Shown in pieces: positions 38,474-47,336 of a stretch of DNA of 64,000 nucleotides. Position 1 is the stretch's first letter, and each line of letters starts with the position of its first letter. The stretch is from Bacteroidota bacterium (GTDB lineage: Bacteria; Bacteroidota; Bacteroidia; Chitinophagales; Saprospiraceae), in the NCBI GenBank assembly GCA_016124585.1, contig WGNL01000006.1, positions 62,001 through 126,000 on the forward strand, written 5' to 3'. Below the pieces are notes generated by a model. That model was not told the DNA's origin. It worked only from the letters and a program-made list of their open reading frames with translations, and searched no databases. Made by a program: the position numbers and the translations under genes.

Positions 38474-38851
38474 GCGCCTTGCTTGGTTTTGATACTTTTC
38501 CAGTATTTCCCGTCTATAAAATTCAGGAAGTGGAAACTGTTTGAAATCATCCAACTTGTTTACCCAATGTGATCTTTTCAACAAATAATTGACAACAGTC
38601 TAATTTCCTGTAGAAAGGTTTGTTAGGTTCGGCTTTTTCCATATTTTCAGCCGACATTTCCAATCCTAGGTCATAAAAGCACACCCGACCCATTCAATGA
38701 AGGCGGCAGCCTAATTTGGTATTTCAGACTCACCGCCAGTTCTTATTTCTTGAGCTTCAGTCGCTTGCGCAATGCAAAAATTGACAATGGCAACCGCATT
38801 GCGAAGCAGGCCAATACATTGATTTTTAACTTTAAACAAACAACAAACAAC

Positions 38852-41800
38852 ATGAGGGTTCGGCTTTTCAAGAAAACAAAAGACAATCTTTCGTACTTCC
38901 AAATCCTGGATGATGATGGACAAGCAGTCCTCAACAGCCAAGGTTACACTGACAAAGATGCTCGCAACAACGGCGTCCGCTCTGTGGTAAACAACGCTGA
39001 AAATACAGCTAGGTACGAAAGGAAAACCTCGGAAACTGGCAAAAACTACTTTATCCTGAAGGCTGGCAACGGTCAGGAAATTGCTCAGAGCGTTGAGTTT
39101 GATGATGCTGCTGCAATGGAAGCTGCAATCAACAACTGCATCACACAAATACCCAATTTGACGGGACTGGAGGATGGCGAGGTGCAAGCAAAAGCAGCCC
39201 CTGCCTCCCAATCTACGGACAATAATCCATACGATAGCGAAGGTGGTGATGACAATTACAGGCCACTCGCATTTTACCAAGAAAGAATTAAAGGGGTAGA
39301 AAATGGCTTCGACAGCTTCGCAACGGACGATGGCCAATTCTACTTCACGCTGAACCAAGGTGACAGCATTATGCTCATCAGTGAGGCATATACCTCGGCC
39401 GATGGTCGCAACAATGGCACCAATTCAGTAGCTCGGAACATATCTAATCCTGATCGCTACCAACGTAGGATTCACCCAAACGGCAAGCATTATTTCAATC
39501 TCTTGGCAGGCAACAATCAGCAAATTGCGACAAGCATCTGGTTTGATTCTGATGCGGCTATGAACAGCGCAATCAATGCACTGCAACGGGGACTTTTTGG
39601 TGGTACAGAAGAGGTGGTGCTCAAAGAAGCAGGCTCAGGTGTCACGGGAGATATGGAAGGCATGGCTTTTTACAGGGCTACCGTGAAAGTTGCTGATGCA
39701 CCTCCACCTAAGGAAAAAGCGCCCAAGGAAAAGAAAAAGCGTAAACCAAAAGCAGCTAAAGCAAAATCGGCGGAGGAAAAAGTGTTCTTGAAATCCGGCA
39801 GCTACTTTTTCAATGGTGTCACTTGGCAGACCATGCGTAGTGCCAACGGCAAGCATTATTTCTCCTTCCGCACTGCCGAGGGCAAATCACTGATGCTCAG
39901 TTCCAATGTGCAGGGTTTCGCCACCGAAGAGGAGGTGGATACAGTGGTGCAACAAGTGCTAGACCTCGGACCTTATGAAGGAAACTATCAGGGAAAAACC
40001 ACCAGCAATGGCAAGTACTATTTTTATCTAAATGATACAAATGGCAAGTCAGTAGCCAAAAGTTTTTTCTACGATACCACGGCCGACATGAACGACGCCA
40101 TTGGCTTGTTGATAGGTCGGACACGGGTGGCCGCCGCTGCTTCGCCTGCTGCCATTGAAACTGCCGCTGCCGTGGTGGACGATTATTTGAATTGCGAACG
40201 CTACGGCGGCGAACCAGAATTCCACCGTTTTTTCAATGGTGAAGATGAAAACTGGTATTTCGGTTACAATGGTGCCGATGGCAAGACACTATTACGTTCC
40301 GAAGGATATAAATCTGAAAAAGCACGGGAAAACGGCATCGAGTCCGTCATCAAAAATGCTCCGCTTGACGAGCGCTGGGTGACGGGGCAGGATGATAATG
40401 AGTGGTACTACGCCCTTCGTGCTGGCAACAACCAAGAGATTGCCCGAAGCTGCTACTTCGCCGATGAGGCAGGCATGATGGTTGGTTGGGCTGCCGCCAA
40501 AAATGCTTTTGCACCTAAAGTGGAAAAAGTCGCCGAACCTGCGCCCCGCATGGTGGATGATTACCTGCCTTGCGAAGCGTATGCAGGAGGCGAGGGCTAC
40601 CATACTTTCGAGCAGGATGGCGAGTATTATTTCAGCTACAACGACTCCAACGGCAACGTCATCCTCCGCTCTGAAGGCTACAAGTCTGCTTCTGCCAGAT
40701 ATAACGGCATCGAGTCCGTGAAGAAAAACTCGCCCATCGAGGAGCGCTGGGTGAAAAAACAGAACGAGGACGGCCTCTGGTATTTCTCCTTGCTGGCAGG
40801 CAACAGACAGGAAATCGCACGTACCTGCTATCATGAAGAAGAAGCCCTGTTTGGCTTGCTCCGCTCGGCAGTTGGGCCACTTTACACACCGCCGCCGCCA
40901 CCCCGTGAGCCAGAACCTGCGCCCCGCATGGTGGATGATTACCTGCCTTGCGAAGCGTATGTAGGAGGCGAGGGCTACCATACTTTCGAGCAGGATAGCG
41001 AGTATTATTTCAGCTATAACGATTCCAACGGCAACGTCATCCTATGTTCTGAAGGCTACAAGTCTGCTTCTGCCAGAGATAACGGCATCGAGTCCGTGAA
41101 GAAGAACTCGCCCATTGAGGAGCGTTGGGTGAAAAAACAGAACGAGGACGGCCTCTGGTATTTCTCGTTGCTGGCAGGCAACAGGCAGGAAATCGCACGC
41201 ACCTGTTATCACGAGGAAGATGCGCTGTTCGGTATCCTGCGCTCGGCAGTCGGGCCAATGTATGTGGCACCGCCACCACCTCGTGAGCCGGAGCCGATGG
41301 CCGCCCCGATTATCATTGACGACTACCTGCCTTGTGAAGCCTACGCTGGTGACGCCGATGAGGACGGGTTCCGCCGCTTCCTACACGAGGGCGAGTATTA
41401 TTTTGCTTATTTGGATGAAAACGGCGAGGTCATCCTGCGCTCCGAAGCTTACAAATCGGCGGGCGCCCGTGACAATGGCATTGAGTCTGTGAAGAAAAAT
41501 GCCCCTATCGAGGAGCGCTGGGTGAAAGAAACAACCGACGATGGCAAGCATTATTATTCCTTGAAAGCTGGCAACAGACAGGAGATTGCCCGTAGTTGTT
41601 ACAAGGATAATGCAGGAGCGCTCATTGGAGGTTGGGGCATTTTCGGTGCTGCCGCATTGGCTGCCGCTGCTGCCGCAGTTCCAGTGGTGGCAAAAGCCGT
41701 CACACCACCGCCGCCACCTGTTGTTGAAAAACCGAAAGTGGTTCCTGTTGCCGTGCCCCCACCAGTCGCAGCGCCAGTTGCTGCTGCTAGTGGCAGTGGT

Positions 41801-42427
41801 TTCAAATGGTGGTGGTTACTGCCTTTGCTGCTGCTTTTGGGCTTTTTGCTTTGGAAAGGTTGTGATGGTTGCAACAAAACCGCAGTGGTTGCACCGCCGC
41901 CTGTAGAAGAACCGACCACTTCCGTCACACCGCCAGCCGTAGTTGATACGGTGAAAAAGGAAGAACCTGCACCACCTGCCGAACCAGCCGCTCCGGTCTG
42001 CACTTGCTCCGGTTCCAGCAACGATATTTTCAATATCCCGTCAGGTGCTATGCCTAAGCAGTTGAGCCGCTTGGGCACGAACCCGGAATTCGGTAACTCG
42101 CATGGACTGGATGGCAACGGTTTCTTCGATAAACTGAGCCGCCACTACAAGCAGAGCGATGTGGACAAGCGGTTCCTCGACGACATGTTCAAGGCGATGG
42201 GATATGCGAATGGCTTCGCCGACGCAAAAGCGGAAATGTTCAGCGAAGTGACCATCCCGCAAGGCACCAGCGGCAACATGGGCTACAGCAAGCTGCACAA
42301 GACCCTCTACGCCACTGTGCCGGATACGGAACACGACCGTTTGGCCTTCAAAATAAAAGGGGCAAGTGGCTGTGATGTACATTTTATGAAAACTTGTGGC
42401 AACCACTTCTTCTATTGTCCAAATTGA
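38852..42427 (+). CDS. Giant YegP/DUF1508-repeat protein with C-terminal membrane anchor, 1191 aa
   Basis: Fourteen half-units (seven tandem pairs) of the YegP/DUF1508 fold are visible, each with YF.....NGK.IL.SEGY.S...RNNGIESV.KN or GKHYFSLLAGN.QEIARSCYF. The units at 40535-41290 are near-identical and 378 bp long. They are followed by an Ala/Pro linker, a transmembrane helix (WWWLLPLLLLLGFLLW, about residue 990), a second Pro/Val linker and a ~150-residue domain starting VCTCSGSSNDIFNIPSGAMPKQLSRLG. Stand-alone YegP has only one pair. ATG 38852 (MRVRLFKK) was chosen because the first repeat starts there. Function unknown. Confidence 0.85.
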   Translation: MRVRLFKKTKDNLSYFQILDDDGQAVLNSQGYTDKDARNNGVRSVVNNAENTARYERKTSETGKNYFILKAGNGQEIAQSVEFDDAAAMEAAINNCITQIPNLTGLEDGEVQAKAAPASQSTDNNPYDSEGGDDNYRPLAFYQERIKGVENGFDSFATDDGQFYFTLNQGDSIMLISEAYTSADGRNNGTNSVARNISNPDRYQRRIHPNGKHYFNLLAGNNQQIATSIWFDSDAAMNSAINALQRGLFGGTEEVVLKEAGSGVTGDMEGMAFYRATVKVADAPPPKEKAPKEKKKRKPKAAKAKSAEEKVFLKSGSYFFNGVTWQTMRSANGKHYFSFRTAEGKSLMLSSNVQGFATEEEVDTVVQQVLDLGPYEGNYQGKTTSNGKYYFYLNDTNGKSVAKSFFYDTTADMNDAIGLLIGRTRVAAAASPAAIETAAAVVDDYLNCERYGGEPEFHRFFNGEDENWYFGYNGADGKTLLRSEGYKSEKARENGIESVIKNAPLDERWVTGQDDNEWYYALRAGNNQEIARSCYFADEAGMMVGWAAAKNAFAPKVEKVAEPAPRMVDDYLPCEAYAGGEGYHTFEQDGEYYFSYNDSNGNVILRSEGYKSASARYNGIESVKKNSPIEERWVKKQNEDGLWYFSLLAGNRQEIARTCYHEEEALFGLLRSAVGPLYTPPPPPREPEPAPRMVDDYLPCEAYVGGEGYHTFEQDSEYYFSYNDSNGNVILCSEGYKSASARDNGIESVKKNSPIEERWVKKQNEDGLWYFSLLAGNRQEIARTCYHEEDALFGILRSAVGPMYVAPPPPREPEPMAAPIIIDDYLPCEAYAGDADEDGFRRFLHEGEYYFAYLDENGEVILRSEAYKSAGARDNGIESVKKNAPIEERWVKETTDDGKHYYSLKAGNRQEIARSCYKDNAGALIGGWGIFGAAALAAAAAAVPVVAKAVTPPPPPVVEKPKVVPVAVPPPVAAPVAAASGSGFKWWWLLPLLLLLGFLLWKGCDGCNKTAVVAPPPVEEPTTSVTPPAVVDTVKKEEPAPPAEPAAPVCTCSGSSNDIFNIPSGAMPKQLSRLGTNPEFGNSHGLDGNGFFDKLSRHYKQSDVDKRFLDDMFKAMGYANGFADAKAEMFSEVTIPQGTSGNMGYSKLHKTLYATVPDTEHDRLAFKIKGASGCDVHFMKTCGNHFFYCPN
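40535..41290 (+). repeat. Two 378-bp near-identical coding repeats
   Basis: The copy starting at about 40535 and the copy starting at about 40913 differ by only a few bases (126 codons each, both beginning PAPRMVDDYLPCEAY), which points to recent duplication inside the array. Confidence 0.85.
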
Positions 42428-42449
42428 TTTTGATAGGGATTGAATAATA

Positions 42450-42490
42450 AATGCCGCAGCAAGCTTGCTTGCTGCGGCATTCTAGTTTTT
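42450..42490 (+). terminator. Strong terminator after the YegP-array gene
   Basis: A 14-15 bp stem (AATGCCGCAGCAAGC / GCTTGCTGCGGCATT) with a 2-4 base loop, followed by CTAGTTTTT. Confidence 0.88.
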
Positions 42491-42504
42491 AAGGCAAATG
42501 GCTG

Positions 42505-42533
42505 TTTGGTATGTGCTTGACCAACTATCTTTG
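42505..42533 (+). promoter_or_regulatory. Promoter of the PHP-phosphatase gene
   Basis: TTTG (42505-42508), 17 bases, TATCTTTG (42526-42533): a textbook Bacteroidota promoter. It lies downstream of the ATG at 42511 and therefore supports the GTG start at 42565. Confidence 0.75.
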
Positions 42534-42564
42534 CTCAGTTCTTAACTTAATAAAACCATCGCAC

Positions 42565-43308
42565 GTGCTTTTTGGCCTTTTCAAAAAAAACAAAACCACT
42601 GCTCCCGTTGCTGACTTCTCCTTCCTCGGCACCGACATGCACTCGCACATGGTGCCTGCCGTGGACGATGGCTCGGATTCCGTGGAGACCAGCCTAGCGC
42701 TTCTGCAAGGCTTCGTGGACTTGGGCTACCAAAAAATCATCACCACCCCGCATACCCGACCCGATTATTTTCCCAATACATTGGCTGAGTTAAAGGCGGG
42801 TTTTGAGCAACTTAAAACTGCCGTTGCCACTGCTAAGCTGCCGCTCCAAGTGGAGATGGCTTCGGAATATTTCGTGGATTACGAGTTTCTGCAACAACAG
42901 GACATCAACAACCTTCTGACTTTTTCGGGCAAACACCTGCTCATCGAACTTTCGACTTTCCAACCACCGCCGAATTTGTTCGACACCATTTTTCAACTAA
43001 AACTCAAAGGTTACCAACTCATCCTGGCGCACCCTGAGCGCTACGGTTATTACACCAATGAATTTCAGCAATTTGAAAAGCTGAAGGATTTTGGCTGTCA
43101 ATTTCAAGTGAACCTGCTTTCCCTCTCGGGCAATTACGGCAAACCGACGAAGGAACTCGCCATGAAGTTTTTTAAAAACAAAATGGTGGACTTCGTGGGT
43201 ACTGACATGCACAGCATCAAACACCTTGAAGGTCTGAAAGCGCTCCAGCACGACGCCAAGCTGATGCACATGCTGCAAGATTATGGGCTGAAAAACGCTT
43301 CGCTTTGA
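42565..43308 (+). CDS. CpsB/YwqE-type protein-tyrosine phosphatase (PHP family), 247 aa
   Basis: Metal-dependent PHP-fold phosphatase. GTDMHSHMVPAVDDGS (about residues 22-37) carries the first metal ligands (DxHxH), ITTPHTRPDYF the next His, and FVGTDMHSI the C-terminal Asp-His. Members dephosphorylate tyrosine kinases that control capsule or exopolysaccharide export. GTG 42565 was chosen (protein MLFGLFKKNK), because the promoter ends at 42533 and this start has the usual family N terminus. The typical tyrosine kinase partner is not in the window. Confidence 0.9.
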   Translation: MLFGLFKKNKTTAPVADFSFLGTDMHSHMVPAVDDGSDSVETSLALLQGFVDLGYQKIITTPHTRPDYFPNTLAELKAGFEQLKTAVATAKLPLQVEMASEYFVDYEFLQQQDINNLLTFSGKHLLIELSTFQPPPNLFDTIFQLKLKGYQLILAHPERYGYYTNEFQQFEKLKDFGCQFQVNLLSLSGNYGKPTKELAMKFFKNKMVDFVGTDMHSIKHLEGLKALQHDAKLMHMLQDYGLKNASL

Positions 43309-43315
43309 GTTGGCA

Positions 43316-43430
43316 CTTAGACAGTTGGCAGCTAGACAGTTGGCAGTCCAAGACCGTTATCTCGGCGCTGAGTGCTAACTAATGGACTGAAAGACTGACT
43401 GCCAACTCCTCTGACAAACTGCCAACTTTT
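43316..43430. repeat. Cluster of CAGTTGGCAG / CTGCCAACT repeats
   Basis: GACAGTTGGCAG occurs twice in a row, and after ~60 bases the inverted forms GACTGCCAACT and AACTGCCAACTT appear just before the ruvX promoter. It is the same 7-bp word that forms the in-frame array in mnmE. Confidence 0.8.
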
Positions 43431-43431
43431 C

Positions 43432-43439
43432 TATCTTTG
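43432..43439 (+). promoter_or_regulatory. Candidate -7 box TATCTTTG directly before ruvX
   Basis: It matches TAnnTTTG and ends only 4 bases before the ATG at 43444, so a transcript from it would be leaderless or nearly so. Confidence 0.5.
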
Positions 43440-43443
43440 TGCC

Positions 43444-43857
43444 ATGTCCAGAATCATGGGAATTGACTACGGCACCAAGCGCACCGGCATCGCCGTGACC
43501 GACCCGCTTCAAATCATTGCCTCCGGCCTTACAACCGTACCGACGCATGAGCTGTTTGAGTTCATTGCAAAGTATTTGAAGGAAGAGGAAGTGGAGGCCA
43601 TCGTGGTAGGAGAGCCTTTGCATCCGGATGGAAATCCGGCGCAGATTGCCGACCAAGTGAAAGGCTTTGTCAATAAATTGCGCAAGCAATACCCTGATAT
43701 TCAGGTACACATGCAGGATGAACGCTACACGTCGAACATGGCCAAGCAAATTATCCTGCAAAGCGGTGCAAACCGAAAAAAGCGACAAGACAAGTCTTTG
43801 GTGGACAAAGTGAGTGCCGCCATTATTTTGGAAGATTTTTTAAACAACAAGCAGTGA
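43444..43857 (+). CDS. ruvX: RuvX/YqgF RNase H-fold nuclease, 137 aa
   Basis: RNase H-like fold with MGIDYGTKRTGIAVTDP (first Asp) at the N terminus, IVVGEPLHPDGNPAQ (Glu) in the middle and DERYTSNMA plus DKVSAAIILEDFL (Asp) at the end, the complete YqgF acidic set. It acts on 16S rRNA 5' end maturation and has been proposed as a Holliday-junction resolvase; which applies is uncertain. Length is standard. It precedes def by 65 bases. Confidence 0.93.
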   Translation: MSRIMGIDYGTKRTGIAVTDPLQIIASGLTTVPTHELFEFIAKYLKEEEVEAIVVGEPLHPDGNPAQIADQVKGFVNKLRKQYPDIQVHMQDERYTSNMAKQIILQSGANRKKRQDKSLVDKVSAAIILEDFLNNKQ

Positions 43858-43922
43858 CTGGTGACTGGTGATTTGTGGTTGGGACTGCCCCGATTACCGC
43901 CGTTCTCCGTCCATCGGAAAAA

Positions 43923-44510
43923 ATGATTTTACCTATTTATGCATACGGCCAGCCTGTTTTGAAAAAAGTGGCCGAAGAGATTACGCCGGACTATCCGGAA
44001 CTCAAAAAGCTCATTGAGGATATGTGGGAAACCATGTACCAAGCCGATGGTGTGGGCATTGCCGCACCACAAGTCGGGTATGGTATCCGTCTTTTCGTGA
44101 TAGATACCCACCCTCACGAGGACGAGGAAGGCGAAGAGAAAAAGGAAAAAGAGCCGTTGAAGTACGTGCCCATGAAGAAAGTCTTCATCAATGCCCAAAA
44201 ATTGGAAGAGACGGGCGACGAGTGGAGTTTTGAAGAAGGTTGTCTCAGCATTCCCGACATCCGGGGAGATGTGGACCGGCCAGCGTTCATCCGCCTGCGG
44301 TACCTCGATGAAAATTTTGTGGAACACGAAGAGACTTTCGATGGCCTGAACGCCCGGGTGGTGCAGCACGAATACGACCACACGGAAGGCGTACTTTTCA
44401 CCGAAAAACTCAAGCCCATCAAGAAGCAGCTTATCAAACGTAAACTTGACAAGATACGGTTGGGCCAGTGCAAGGCCGATTACAAGCTGAAGTTTGCGAA
44501 GCAACGATAG
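43923..44510 (+). CDS. def: Peptide deformylase, 195 aa
   Basis: Removes the formyl group from nascent proteins. The three hallmarks are present: GVGIAAPQVG (about residues 41-50), EGCLSIP (Cys metal ligand, about 109) and QHEYDHTEGVLF (HExxH, about 151-156). A charged insertion EDEEGEEKKEKEPLKY lies between the first two boxes, as in many Bacteroidota enzymes. ATG 43923 gives MILPIYAYGQPVLKK; a GTG at 43875 lies in repeat-like leader sequence. The last codons contain TTGCGAAGCAA (see findings). Confidence 0.96.
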   Translation: MILPIYAYGQPVLKKVAEEITPDYPELKKLIEDMWETMYQADGVGIAAPQVGYGIRLFVIDTHPHEDEEGEEKKEKEPLKYVPMKKVFINAQKLEETGDEWSFEEGCLSIPDIRGDVDRPAFIRLRYLDENFVEHEETFDGLNARVVQHEYDHTEGVLFTEKLKPIKKQLIKRKLDKIRLGQCKADYKLKFAKQR

Positions 44511-44572
44511 CCTAGTTGCGAGTAGGGTTTGCTTAACTTGAAACTCACAGTTCGCAACTCATAACTTTTAAG

Positions 44573-45541
44573 ATGCAAAGTTTCCGCACGGTGTTCCCGC
44601 CCTTCCGCAGTGGCGTTTCCATTGCACACACCGACCGGGTGCTTTGCATCGGCTCCTGTTTTGCGGAGCAAATGGGCGGACGGCTGGAGCGGCTGAAATT
44701 TCCTACGTTGGTCAATCCATTCGGCATCGTTTTCAACCCGATTTCCATTTCCAAATCGTTGGAGCGGCTGCTGTCTGGAGAGCAATTCAACGAAGCTGAT
44801 TTGCTGGAAAACCAAGGGCTTTGGCACAGTTTCGAGCACCACGGACGGTTCTCCCACCCCGATAAATTGGCTGCCCTCGATGGCATCAACCAATCATTTT
44901 CCACGGCAAAAGATTTTTTGAAAAAGACCAATCGTCTCGTCGTCACGCTCGGCACGGCGCATGTTTTTGTTTTGAAAAAAACGGGTGAGATGGTCGCCAA
45001 CTGCCACAAGGTGCCAGCTGGGGAATTTGAGCGGCGGCGGCTCAGTGTGTGCGAAGTGACGGCGGCATTGCTCCCCGTTTTTGAAAAATTGAAAGCGGAA
45101 CTGCCTGACCTAGAAATCATTGTCACCGTCAGCCCGGTGCGGCACCTCCGGGATGGTTTGGTGGAAAACCAGCGTAGCAAGGCCACGTTGATTTTGGCGC
45201 TGGATGAAATCTGCGGGCGCTTACAATATGTCCATTATTTTCCGGCTTACGAGTTGCTGCTGGATGACCTTCGGGATTACCGATTCTATGCGGAGGACAT
45301 GGCACACCCCAATGATTTGGGGGCTGATTATATCTGGCTGTATTTCGAAGGTGCATTTTTCGAAGAAAAAACTAAGCTGCTCTGCGAGCGGATTGAGCGG
45401 GTATTGACAGCGCTGGCACATCGGCCTTTTCATGCGCAATCACCTGAGCATCAAGCATTTTTACTCAAACAGCAAAACAGCTTGCAAGAATTGGCAAAGG
45501 AGTTTCCGGACTTGGATTTTGGACAAGAGTTGAAACCATAA
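44573..45541 (+). CDS. GSCFA-domain protein, 322 aa
   Basis: The family signature GSCFA is at about residues 24-28 (CIGSCFAEQMGGRLERL), followed by VNPFGIVFNPISI and later TVSPVRHLRDG and YFPAYELLLDDLRDYRFY with AEDMAHPNDLGADYIW. The GSCFA family is related to SGNH hydrolases: Ser of GSC, and D-x-x-H in DMAHPND. It is a plausible esterase, but the substrate is unknown and the location probably cytoplasmic (no signal peptide). It lies 62 bases after def in the same direction. Confidence 0.9.
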   Translation: MQSFRTVFPPFRSGVSIAHTDRVLCIGSCFAEQMGGRLERLKFPTLVNPFGIVFNPISISKSLERLLSGEQFNEADLLENQGLWHSFEHHGRFSHPDKLAALDGINQSFSTAKDFLKKTNRLVVTLGTAHVFVLKKTGEMVANCHKVPAGEFERRRLSVCEVTAALLPVFEKLKAELPDLEIIVTVSPVRHLRDGLVENQRSKATLILALDEICGRLQYVHYFPAYELLLDDLRDYRFYAEDMAHPNDLGADYIWLYFEGAFFEEKTKLLCERIERVLTALAHRPFHAQSPEHQAFLLKQQNSLQELAKEFPDLDFGQELKP

Positions 45542-45561
45542 TTAGGGTTTAATACAAAAGC

Positions 45562-46656
45562 ATGGCTATAAGAGTATTGGTTATCAGCGATTATCGGGAG
45601 ACGAATTCCGTGCGGCCAGAGGCAGAGATGTTCATCGGCTTGCATCGAACAGGTGTTCAGGTAACGGTTATGACATTTGGAGAGGCTGCTTACGCCACCA
45701 AGTTTAAAGCGGAGGGAATTCGGGTCATAGATTTTCACCCAATTAAGAAGTTTGACAAGGCTGAAACAAAAAAAATACGCTCAGAATTGGAAGCGGGGCA
45801 ATATCAAATCCTGCATCTTTTCAACAGCCCTGCCATCATCAACGGCATTCGTGCTTCGAAGGGCTTGCCTGTAAAAGTGGTGCTCTATCGGGGTTACGAA
45901 GGCAACGTGCATTGGTATGACCCCTCGGCCTATTTCAAATACTTGCACCCACGGGTTGACAAGATTATCTGCATTACGAAATCGAATGAGCAGCTTTTGC
46001 GCCGTCAATTTTTCCTTCGTAAAAACAAGGTAATCTCAATCCGCAAAGGCCATGATTTAAGTTGGTACAGTCAAGTAAAAGAAGCAGACCTGGGCGATTT
46101 ATTGGGTATTTCTGCCAATGACTTCAATCTTATCTGCGTGGCCAACAACCGTCCGATGAAAGGCATTCGCTACTTGCTGGAAGCGACTTACCTTTTGCCT
46201 ACGACCCTGCCAATAAATATCATTCTGGTTGGAAAAGACATGGATATGGGCGAGGAAAAACAGTTGATAGCTGAGAGCCCTAATCGCTCGAAAATACACC
46301 TACTGGGCTACCGCACCGATGTCCTCAATTTAGTGGCGGCAACTGATGCTTTTATTTTGACTTCTATCAAGGGGGAAGCAATTACCAAGGCTGTGGTGGA
46401 AGCCATGTCGTTGGGTGTGACTCCAGTCATTACGGACATACCGGGGAATGCAGAGGTCGTTTTGGATGGGGTGTGTGGAATCGTTGTGCCTACTAAAAAT
46501 GCCAAAGTCATTGCGGAGGCCATTCTTCGACTTTACCACGACCGAATTTTATGCAAAAAGTTGGGGAGTGCAGCGAAGGAGCATATTCGAGAACAATTCA
46601 ATATTGAAAATACCATTCGAGAAACAAAGGCCGTGTATGAATCTCTCATAGGTTAA
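45562..46656 (+). CDS. Glycosyltransferase family 4-type, 364 aa
   Basis: A GT-B fold: N-terminal acceptor half (residues ~1-170, ending with FLRKNKVISIRKGHDLSWY) and C-terminal donor half with VANNRPMKGIRYLLEAT, LGYRTDVLNLVAATDAFILTSIKGEAITKAVVEAMSLGVTPVITDIPGNAEVV, which is the GT4 EX7E-like region (GEAITKAVVEA). It transfers a sugar from a nucleotide sugar to an unknown acceptor. It begins 20 bases after the GSCFA stop, so both are likely co-transcribed. No other polysaccharide gene adjoins. Confidence 0.9.
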   Translation: MAIRVLVISDYRETNSVRPEAEMFIGLHRTGVQVTVMTFGEAAYATKFKAEGIRVIDFHPIKKFDKAETKKIRSELEAGQYQILHLFNSPAIINGIRASKGLPVKVVLYRGYEGNVHWYDPSAYFKYLHPRVDKIICITKSNEQLLRRQFFLRKNKVISIRKGHDLSWYSQVKEADLGDLLGISANDFNLICVANNRPMKGIRYLLEATYLLPTTLPINIILVGKDMDMGEEKQLIAESPNRSKIHLLGYRTDVLNLVAATDAFILTSIKGEAITKAVVEAMSLGVTPVITDIPGNAEVVLDGVCGIVVPTKNAKVIAEAILRLYHDRILCKKLGSAAKEHIREQFNIENTIRETKAVYESLIG

Positions 46657-46795
46657 TGCTCCTGACAGAGGCCAACTATTTTTCGACCAATTTTCTCGAA
46701 TTTTTTATCCCAAAAACAATAATTGAAACTAGGGGGTAGTTTTATAGGCGATTTTTGAATCAATGCACTTTTTTAACTAACCATTATTTCTTTGA

Positions 46796-47032
46796 ATGAA
46801 ACAATACTATACACAACTTGATTTGATTCGCTTCATTTACCGGGAAACTTCGGCGGCCGAAACCCTCGAAATTGCCGAAGCTTTGAGCGAAAACCCACTC
46901 CTGATGGAAGAATATCAGGAGCTGTACCAGAGCTACCTCCAACTTCCGAAAGCCAAGTTCAGCCCCCGGCCATCTGCCCTCCAAAACATACTGCGCTACA
47001 GCGAGCAAACGGCGTTGAATCCAATGCACTGA
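46796..47032 (+). CDS. Small conserved-looking soluble protein, 78 aa
   Basis: A helical, mostly polar protein (MKQYYTQLDLIRFIYRETSAAETLEIAEALSENPLLMEEYQELYQSY) without membrane segment or Cys. The N-terminal pattern resembles the small anti-sigma-like proteins common in Bacteroidota; this is only a resemblance. A terminator follows at 47053 and then the recA promoter, so it is its own unit. Confidence 0.65.
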   Translation: MKQYYTQLDLIRFIYRETSAAETLEIAEALSENPLLMEEYQELYQSYLQLPKAKFSPRPSALQNILRYSEQTALNPMH

Positions 47033-47052
47033 GCTACTGTGGCAGACCACCG

Positions 47053-47089
47053 AAAGCCCTTCATGGCCCCCTCCGCCTGAAGGGCTTTT
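47053..47089 (+). terminator. Rho-independent terminator before recA
   Basis: An 11-bp stem AAAGCCCTTCA / TGAAGGGCTTT with a 14-base loop and TTTT. Confidence 0.85.
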
Positions 47090-47263
47090 CTGTTTTATGT
47101 TGTACAGGCAAAATTTCCCAATTTCCAATTTCATAATTTCCCACCTTCGCATTACCTTTCGTCCGCTTTCCCATTCTAACTAGCCAAAAAATGGGCAGCA
47201 ATTTCAAGCACCGATTGTATTTTTGCCTGCCTTCAAAAAAAATGTTTTTCTTTTTTAAAAAAA

Positions 47264-47294
47264 TTTGTTTTAAATCTAAAATGTTTTAGATTTG
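47264..47294 (+). promoter_or_regulatory. recA promoter
   Basis: TTTG (47264-47267), 19 bases, TAGATTTG (47287-47294): exact Bacteroidota pattern, 42 bases before the recA ATG. Confidence 0.75.
47272..47293. promoter_or_regulatory. Perfect dyad overlapping the recA promoter, candidate SOS operator
   Basis: Half-sites AAATCTAAAA (47272-47281) and TTTTAGATTT (47284-47293) are exact inverted repeats separated by TG. The dyad spans the spacer and most of the -7 box, the ideal position for a repressor. LexA is the obvious candidate, but no lexA gene is in the window and the sequence is not a known box I can confirm. Confidence 0.6.
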
Positions 47295-47336
47295 CACTGT
47301 TTTTAAAACAATTACTATCAAATCAAACCAGAACAC

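Noticed and set aside
40535-41290. CRISPR-like direct repeats
   Set aside because: The repeats are 378 bp long coding units of the YegP array, without short repeats and unique spacers.
42511-42564. ATG 42511 as start of the PHP phosphatase
   Set aside because: A strong promoter (-7 box 42526-42533) lies inside this extension, and the added residues do not resemble the family.
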